From: Deltaproteobacteria bacterium | GTDB taxonomy: Bacteria > Desulfobacterota > Binatia > UTPRO1 | DNA length: 64,000 nucleotides | Direction: 5' to 3' | NCBI GenBank assembly: GCA_029262315.1 | Contig: JAJCZP010000071.1 | Location: 1 to 64,000 of the forward strand | Shown here: positions 57,896 to 64,000 of the stretch, piece after piece | How positions within the stretch are numbered: position 1 is the stretch's first letter | Layout: every line of letters begins with the position of its first letter | Notes under the pieces: model-generated | What the model saw: only the letters and a program-made list of their open reading frames with translations | Told to the model about the DNA's origin: nothing | The model's database searches: none | Position numbers and translations under genes: made by a program

Positions 57896-59476
57896 CTAGA
57901 ACTTCGCCGACGGGATGCAGAGCTCGAACTCGGTCTTGGTATCGATGCGACCGCTGTCGAACTGATTCGCGATGAATACACCCGTGCGCTTCTCGTGCTT
58001 CGGCTGCTTGGGATCGATCTTCACGCCCTTGTCGCCGACGGTGAGAATCCCGCACCCGTCCTGGGCAATCTCCTTCTTGGCGAGTCGGGCCTTGTAGCAG
58101 ACGAGATGTGAGCCGGGCTGGTCGATCGCGGCTGGTGTGATCGGCTTCGGCGTGCCCTTGTCCGGGCCGCTCAGCACGAACGGGGTCCCGGCCTTCTCGG
58201 TCGGGTTACAGAGCTTGGTGATACCCTTCAGATCGTAGCGGCGCGTCTGGAACTGGTCGGCGACCTCGACCTGCATGCCCTTCGGAAACTTCGGAAGCTT
58301 CGTTCCATCGAACCTCTTCCGTTGCAGCTTGGCCTTATAGCAAAGGAAGTGGTCGACTGTATGGCTCCCGGGGTCGGGCACGATCGCCGGAACGCTCAAG
58401 TCCTTCCCGGTCGGGACGAGCAGACTGATGGGACGCTTAGCCTCGAGGAGGAGGTCGTTGCACTGGTTGACGATCCGGATGCCCGTCCGCGCGCTGAACT
58501 TCGGAGCGCCCTTTGCCGCCTTGATTTGATATTCGGTCAGATGGACCAGCGGATCGACGATGCCCTCACCGTTTTTGTTGCCCGGGACGCCCAGAGTGAG
58601 CGGCTTCTTGACGTCGTAGTCCGCGAAGCGGAACTGATCGGTGAGCGTGACGGGGCCAAACTTCGCGGGCCGCGGCTGTCCCTTGGTCGGCTTGGTCTTG
58701 TAGGTCACGAAGTGATCGAGATCGGGGCTCATCACACGACACGACGCGAGGTTTCCGAAGAGGCCCCCGGTGCTAAAATTCGGGCCCAACACAGGGATCC
58801 GGACCGCGATCTGACACGTGTCCGGTCCGCTGCTCTCTGCCACAGTGTCGGCTGCGCCACTGACGCTTACGGTGCGGTCGACCCTGAAGAGGTCGTCGAC
58901 GAGGCTGCCCCCCGGACAGTCGACGATCGTTGCGGTCGCTGGCGATGGCACCGGCCAGTCGATGTTGAGCACAATCTCGGCGAACGCGCTCGGGCGGTCC
59001 GTATTCACGAGCAGCGAGAAGCTGGTGACGAACTCCACAATCACGGTCACGGCCGCGGGCGACGTATTGGCGAAGACGATGGCGCCGTTGAACGCATCTT
59101 CGAGGGCGTAGCGTAGGCCGCCCGGGTCGGCCTCGCAGGCGAGGTCGACAGCGAGGTCGATGACCGAGTCGAGGCCATCGTTGGTCGCCGTCGACGTTCC
59201 ACCGAAGGTCACGTTGCCCGGCTCCGCCTCCTCGAGGATCAGCTGCGTGACCGACGGCGGCGGGTCTTGAACGGTGAGCGAGAACCCCGCCGGGAAGGCG
59301 CCGAGACTCTGTCCGGCATCATTGCGTATGTCGACGATCCGAAACGACGCGGAGCTCGATGCCGAGGCCAGGGCGGAGACACCGGCGTCGCTGGTCGCTG
59401 GCAGGGCGAGCAGGAGAAGCAGCACGAGGAGCGGTAGCCTACGGTCGAGGGAGTGCATGTGCACGATTCTAGTCAA
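57896..59476 (-). CDS. Secreted protein with repeated 'YKxK...DQF...KP..LC.P..K' modules (DUF7450-like)
   Basis: Signal peptide; FVTYKTKPTKG..FGPVTLTDQFRFADYDVKKPLTLGVPGNK and FLCYKAKLQRKRF..VEVADQFQTRRYDLKGITKLCNPTEK repeats. Confidence 0.7.
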   Translation of the reverse strand: MTRIVHMHSLDRRLPLLVLLLLLALPATSDAGVSALASASSSASFRIVDIRNDAGQSLGAFPAGFSLTVQDPPPSVTQLILEEAEPGNVTFGGTSTATNDGLDSVIDLAVDLACEADPGGLRYALEDAFNGAIVFANTSPAAVTVIVEFVTSFSLLVNTDRPSAFAEIVLNIDWPVPSPATATIVDCPGGSLVDDLFRVDRTVSVSGAADTVAESSGPDTCQIAVRIPVLGPNFSTGGLFGNLASCRVMSPDLDHFVTYKTKPTKGQPRPAKFGPVTLTDQFRFADYDVKKPLTLGVPGNKNGEGIVDPLVHLTEYQIKAAKGAPKFSARTGIRIVNQCNDLLLEAKRPISLLVPTGKDLSVPAIVPDPGSHTVDHFLCYKAKLQRKRFDGTKLPKFPKGMQVEVADQFQTRRYDLKGITKLCNPTEKAGTPFVLSGPDKGTPKPITPAAIDQPGSHLVCYKARLAKKEIAQDGCGILTVGDKGVKIDPKQPKHEKRTGVFIANQFDSGRIDTKTEFELCIPSAKF

Positions 59477-59566
59477 AGAACCTCCCCGCGGGAAACTCGA
59501 TTCGTCGGGCTCGCGTCCCCCGCGGGTGAGATCTCACGCAAACCTCACCCGCAGGCGGCACCAGAA

Positions 59567-60625
59567 TCAGGTGTAATGACTCCGCCGTTTCACCGCGACT
59601 TCGCGCTCGAGGTAGAAGATTTCGATCTTCTTTGTCTCGCCGTCCTTCCGGACGAACTTGTGGCCGCGAAGGATCGTGTCGAGGACGCCGAGGTCGGGGC
59701 GACCGTCGAAGTCGCGCGTGGCGGTGATCTCGGTGGAGGCGAAGACGGTGTCACCGGCGAAGATTGGGGCGGTGTGGCGTCCGGTGACGTAGCGAATGTC
59801 GGCCAGCGCGTTGTCGCCGACGTCGGCCGACGAGATGCCGAGGCAGAGGTTGAACGGGATGCCACCGAACACGATCAGCTTGCCACCGACGAAACGATCG
59901 GGATTCTCCTCGACCATCCACTGATTGCAGTGCACCTGCGACGTATTGTCGAGGATGCCGGTGAGCATGATGTGGTCGGTCGTGACGACGCGCGCGCGTG
60001 TGTGCTCGAGCGTGTCGCCGGCCGTGAAATCCTCGAAGTAGGTGTCGGGGCTGCTGAAGTGCGCTAGCTCCGCGTACTTCGCCTTCGGATCGTGCGCTGG
60101 AATCTCGAGCGACACCGGAATGTCCTTCGGCTCGAACTGCGCATCGGACACCTTGGCATTCTCGTCGCGCTTCCAGACTTGCACCTTGCGCTGGAAGGTG
60201 AGGACGACCTCGCCACGTTGATTGCGGCCGGTGGTCTGGACGTGCACGACGCCGAGGGTCGGATTCTTGGACGAGGGACGGACGCCGAGCACGAGCGTCT
60301 CGGCCTCGAGCGTATCGCCGACGCATACGGGCGCCCCGAAGCGCATGTCGATGTATTCGAGATTGGCGCGGGCGTTCTCCGATACGTCCTCGACGCTCTG
60401 GCTGAACACGACGAGCATGACGAGCCCCGGGTTCACCACCAAGCCCGGATAGCCGTAGGCCTGCGCGTACGGAAGATTCTTGCTCAAGGGGTTCGCCGTC
60501 ATCGAGAAATCGGTGAACAGGGCGAACAACCCTTCGGTGATGGTCTTACCGAGCTTGTGCCTGTAGACGGCGCCGGGCTCGAAATCTTCTAGAAAGTGTC
60601 CGTGATGCTTACGGATAATGGCCAT
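59567..60625 (-). CDS. Tandem MaoC-domain hydratase, mesaconyl-CoA (beta-methylmalyl-CoA) hydratase-like
   Basis: GHFLEDFEPGAVYRHKLGKTITEG, NLEYIDMRFGAPVCVGDTLEAET, second half HCNQWMVEENPDRFVGGKLIVFGGIPFNLC. Confidence 0.82.
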   Translation of the reverse strand: MAIIRKHHGHFLEDFEPGAVYRHKLGKTITEGLFALFTDFSMTANPLSKNLPYAQAYGYPGLVVNPGLVMLVVFSQSVEDVSENARANLEYIDMRFGAPVCVGDTLEAETLVLGVRPSSKNPTLGVVHVQTTGRNQRGEVVLTFQRKVQVWKRDENAKVSDAQFEPKDIPVSLEIPAHDPKAKYAELAHFSSPDTYFEDFTAGDTLEHTRARVVTTDHIMLTGILDNTSQVHCNQWMVEENPDRFVGGKLIVFGGIPFNLCLGISSADVGDNALADIRYVTGRHTAPIFAGDTVFASTEITATRDFDGRPDLGVLDTILRGHKFVRKDGETKKIEIFYLEREVAVKRRSHYT

Positions 60626-60776
60626 GGGGCGCCAGGATTAACACGCTCGCCCCGACCGTCAACATCGCCGGCGCGGCGTGCCACACGGACAGGGCCCAGT
60701 GGCGTTTCGGACTGCGGAACCCACGATCCAACCGGACCATGCGCGCTCGCCGGTTAGACGTGAGCGGGCGACCCCG

Positions 60777-61250
60777 TCAGCCGGTCGGACAGTGACTGAT
60801 GCCGCGCTTGGCGAAGTACTGCTGATGGTAGTCCTCGGCACGGCAGAACGGCGCCGCGGCAGTGATCTCGGTGACGATCGGCCGTGTGAAGCGGCTGCTC
60901 TCGGCCGCACGACTCTTCGACGCCTCGGCCTGCTCCCGCTGCTCATCTGAGTGAAAGAAGATCGCCGAGCGGTACTGCGTGCCGACATCGGGCCCCTGAC
61001 GGTTCATCGTCGTCGGATCGTGGTTCGCCCACAACACGTCGAGGAGCGCCTCGTAGGACACGCGCGCGGGATCGAACTCGACCTGCACGACCTCGGCGTG
61101 ACCCGTCCGGCCCGTACAGACGTCCTCGTAGGTCGGATTCTCGGTCGTTCCACCCGCATAGCCGACGGCCGTCCCTGTCACGCCCTCGACGTGTCGAAAC
61201 GCCTCCTCGATACCCCAGAAGCACCCTGCGCCAAACGTTGCAACGGCCAT
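60777..61250 (-). CDS. msrA: Peptide-methionine (S)-S-oxide reductase
   Basis: [65 protein letters not shown]. Confidence 0.97.
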   Translation of the reverse strand: MAVATFGAGCFWGIEEAFRHVEGVTGTAVGYAGGTTENPTYEDVCTGRTGHAEVVQVEFDPARVSYEALLDVLWANHDPTTMNRQGPDVGTQYRSAIFFHSDEQREQAEASKSRAAESSRFTRPIVTEITAAAPFCRAEDYHQQYFAKRGISHCPTG

Positions 61251-61529
61251 GCCTGCGGCCCTCCTTCTCTCTTCAGCAGTAGCATGCCAGCGGACTGGAG
61301 TTACAGGCCCTGCAACGTACGGCGCTGCGTGCCCGACGAAGATTCCACGTGGGGCCGCTCGGAGCACTATCCACCCCGGGTCTAGCAACGAATTCGGGCA
61401 CGCTCGGTCGCTCGCGACGCTACGTGACGCATGCTATTCCACCCGCACCGCAACACGGGTCCTGAACCACAGCATTCCGAGATCTGGAAGACGAAACACG
61501 GCGTTGCACGCCGCACAACGGAGGGAAGC

Positions 61530-63827
61530 ATGCGCTACTCGCACGTCGTTTCATTGATCGCACTCAGCGGCCTGATCGCTGGCTGCGTCGCCACTGGCCA
61601 TCGCGGCACGCAGAGCGCCGAGTTCAAGGGCAAGATCGGCCGCACCTACGAGGAGAGCGAAGAGTGGTGGGCCAAGCGCACACGTCCCCCCGAAGGCGCA
61701 CCCAACGTCATCATCTTTCTCCTCGACGACACAGGCTTCGCCCAGATCGGCTCCTTCGGCGGCCTGGTCGAGACCCCCAACATCGACAAGCTCGCCGATG
61801 GTGGGCTCCGCTACAACAACTTCCACACGACGGCACTGTGCTCGCCGTCGCGCGCGAGCCTGATGGCCGGCCGCAACCCGCACGCGATCGGTCTCGGCAG
61901 CCACGCGCTGACGGCGATGGGCTTCCCCGGCTACAACGCGATCGTGCCGCCGTCGGCGAAGTCGGTGGCGAACTATCTCGAGGACGCCGGCTACATCAAC
62001 TACGCGCTCGGGAAGTGGGACCACACACCGCTCTACGAGGTCTCGCAGATCGGCCCGTTCGATCGTTGGCCGAGCGACGAAGGCTTCGCTCACGCCTACA
62101 CCTTCATGGCCGCGGACGTGCATGAGTTCATTCCGGTGATGTGGGACGACCATCATCCCGAGCCGTACCGGAAGACCGAGCATCTGGACAAAGACCTCGC
62201 CGACCGTGCGAATGCCTACATCACCGGCCACAAGTCGCTCGATCCCGAGCTGCCCTTCATGATGCTTTGGGCGTCGGGCTCGATGCACTCGCCGCATCAC
62301 GCACCCGACTCGTACCTGAACAAGTACAAGGGCAAGTTCGACATGGGCTGGGACGAGGCGCGGGAGCAGATTCTGGCCAATCAGAAGAAGCTCGGCATCG
62401 TGCCCGCGGACACCAAGCTGACCGACCGCATCGACGAAATCCCCGCCTGGGATTCCCTCTCCGCGGATGAGAAGAAGCTCTACATCCGACAGATGGAAGT
62501 GTTCGCGGCGCAACTCGAACACGTCGACCACCAGATTGGTCGCGTCGTCGAGACCCTCGAGCGCATCGGCGAACTCGACAACACGCTGATCTTCGTCACC
62601 TCCGACAACGGCGCCAGCGGCGAAGGCGGGCTCGCCGGCACATTCAACGAGACCTACGTGCTGAACGGCATGCAGACGCCCTTCGATGCTAACATGCGGC
62701 ATCTCGAGCGCTGGGGACAGTGGGACACGTACCCACACTACCACGCCGGCTGGGCCATGGCCGGGAACACCCCCTTCAAGTACTTCAAGCAGTCGGAGCA
62801 CCGAGGCGGGCAGGCCGATGCGTTGGTCGTCCACTGGCCGAACGGCATCGAAGCCGAGGGCGAGATCCGTGGCCAGTACCATCACATCACCGACATCGCA
62901 CCGACGATTCTGGCCGCCACAGGCGTCGAGGTTCCGGAGGAGCACCACGGCATCCCGCAACAGCCGCTGACCGGCATTCCGATGAACTACTCGTTCGACG
63001 CCGCCGATGCTCCGAACGCCAAGAAACGCCAGTACTACGAAATGTTCGGCAACCGCGCGATCTGGGTCGACGGTTGGAAGGCGGTCACGTTGCACGCCAA
63101 CCGCATGCCCTGGGACATCAACGTCCGTGGCGATTTCGAGAAAGACGTGTGGGAACTCTACCACGTGTCCGAGGACTTCTCGGAAAGTACCGACCTGGCC
63201 GCCGAGAACCCCGAGAAGCTCGAAGAGTTGAAGGCGATCTTCGAAGAGGAAGCCTGGGCGAACAACGTCTACCCGCTGTACGACGACATGATTCAGCGGA
63301 TGGCCAACATCAACAACATCCTGTTCGGCGATCAGAAGGAGTTCACGTACTACGCCCCAGGCGCAGTGCGCATCGCGGAGAAGGCCTCCGCCCCCGTCAA
63401 GAACCGGTCGCACACCATCGAGACGACCATCGACCTCCAGGGTGACGAGCAGGGTGTCATTCTAGCGTGCGGTGGCATGACCGGCGGGTACTCGATGTAC
63501 ATCAAGGGCGGCCGGGCGCACTTCGACTACAACTTCCTCGACGGCGTGCACTACCATCTCACGTCGCCGCGTCTCCCCAAGGGGAAGACGGACCTGAAGT
63601 TCAACTTCATCAAGACGAAGGAGTTCGGCGGCACCGGTGAGCTGTACGTCAACGGCAAGAAGGTCGACGACGCGGAGTTTCCGCAGATGCACATCAGCAC
63701 CTACTCGCTAGCCGAGACCTTCGACGTCGGCAGGGACACCGGCACGCAGGTCGACCCGAACTACGAGGGCAGCCCCTTCCCCTTCGACGGTGAGATCGAT
63801 CGGGTGGTCATCACCCTGAGGGACTAG
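61530..63827 (+). CDS. Arylsulfatase (lipoprotein), FGly-type
   Basis: Lipobox LIALSGLIAGC; NVIIFLLDDTGFAQIGSFGG, TTALCSPSRASLMAGR (FGly Cys codon 61839-61841); GGAGGGAAGC-ATG. Confidence 0.95.
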   Translation: MRYSHVVSLIALSGLIAGCVATGHRGTQSAEFKGKIGRTYEESEEWWAKRTRPPEGAPNVIIFLLDDTGFAQIGSFGGLVETPNIDKLADGGLRYNNFHTTALCSPSRASLMAGRNPHAIGLGSHALTAMGFPGYNAIVPPSAKSVANYLEDAGYINYALGKWDHTPLYEVSQIGPFDRWPSDEGFAHAYTFMAADVHEFIPVMWDDHHPEPYRKTEHLDKDLADRANAYITGHKSLDPELPFMMLWASGSMHSPHHAPDSYLNKYKGKFDMGWDEAREQILANQKKLGIVPADTKLTDRIDEIPAWDSLSADEKKLYIRQMEVFAAQLEHVDHQIGRVVETLERIGELDNTLIFVTSDNGASGEGGLAGTFNETYVLNGMQTPFDANMRHLERWGQWDTYPHYHAGWAMAGNTPFKYFKQSEHRGGQADALVVHWPNGIEAEGEIRGQYHHITDIAPTILAATGVEVPEEHHGIPQQPLTGIPMNYSFDAADAPNAKKRQYYEMFGNRAIWVDGWKAVTLHANRMPWDINVRGDFEKDVWELYHVSEDFSESTDLAAENPEKLEELKAIFEEEAWANNVYPLYDDMIQRMANINNILFGDQKEFTYYAPGAVRIAEKASAPVKNRSHTIETTIDLQGDEQGVILACGGMTGGYSMYIKGGRAHFDYNFLDGVHYHLTSPRLPKGKTDLKFNFIKTKEFGGTGELYVNGKKVDDAEFPQMHISTYSLAETFDVGRDTGTQVDPNYEGSPFPFDGEIDRVVITLRD

Positions 63828-63835
63828 TCCGCACG

Positions 63836-63876
63836 CGCGGTCTCGGCGGCAGTTGGCATGAGCCGCCGAGACCGCG
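63836..63876 (+). terminator. Perfect 15-bp-stem hairpin downstream of arylsulfatase (no clear U-tract)
   Basis: CGCGGTCTCGGCGGC - 11 nt loop - GCCGCCGAGACCGCG. Confidence 0.55.
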
Positions 63877-63918
63877 TATGCACATGAGCCCCAACCCGCA
63901 TTCAAGGAGGTTCCCACC

Positions 63919-64000
63919 GTGGCAGGACCCGAATTCGAGATCACCGCTGAGATGAAGCAAGCGATCGGCGTCGCAAGCCCGCCGTGGACCTACGAGGTCA
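63919..64000 (+). CDS. Truncated CDS start, possibly MaoC/FAS1-like dehydratase N-terminus
   Basis: AAGGAGG then GTG: MAGPEFEITAEMKQAIGVASPPWTYEV; runs off window. Confidence 0.5.
   Translation, partial: MAGPEFEITAEMKQAIGVASPPWTYEV

Noticed and set aside
61551-63413. 620-aa minus-strand ORF
   Set aside because: Shadow ORF opposite the arylsulfatase; no recognisable motif.
1-64000. tRNA, rRNA, CRISPR arrays, IS elements or prophage
   Set aside because: No transposase, integrase, phage structural genes, repeat-spacer arrays or conserved RNA sequences recognised on reading.

Overview
High-GC bacterial chromosome window, densely coded, with no rRNA, tRNA, CRISPR or transposase recognised. Gene content (F420/LLM oxidoreductase, SDR, FAH, MaoC hydratase, MCE/Mla transport, arylsulfatase, DQF-type and Cys-rich secreted repeat proteins) suggests an uncultured delta-proteobacterial or Binatia-like lineage; this is inference only. 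Most of the window is ordinary metabolism. The standout is about 22.1-31.4 kb. It encodes glycosyltransferases that closely resemble eukaryotic ALG11, ALG2 and ALG1, a MurG-like GT28 (ALG13/14 fold), a PglK-like ABC flippase and an STT3/PglB/AglB-like oligosaccharyltransferase. Together these could form a nearly complete eukaryote-like (Man5GlcNAc2-type) lipid-linked oligosaccharide and N-glycosylation pathway in a bacterium. Other points of interest: a DUF763 protein with a C-terminal sliding-clamp motif (QLELF); a gamma-glutamylcyclotransferase / HCCA-isomerase fusion with an internal Shine-Dalgarno and start, mirrored by a second unfused pair 4 kb away; tandem knottin-like repeats in a secreted protein; a TetR palindrome in front of a kinase-phosphatase-S1P-lyase-like operon; and a MazEF module with an AT-rich operator. 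All assignments come from reading the translated ORFs and recalled family motifs. No database search was run.
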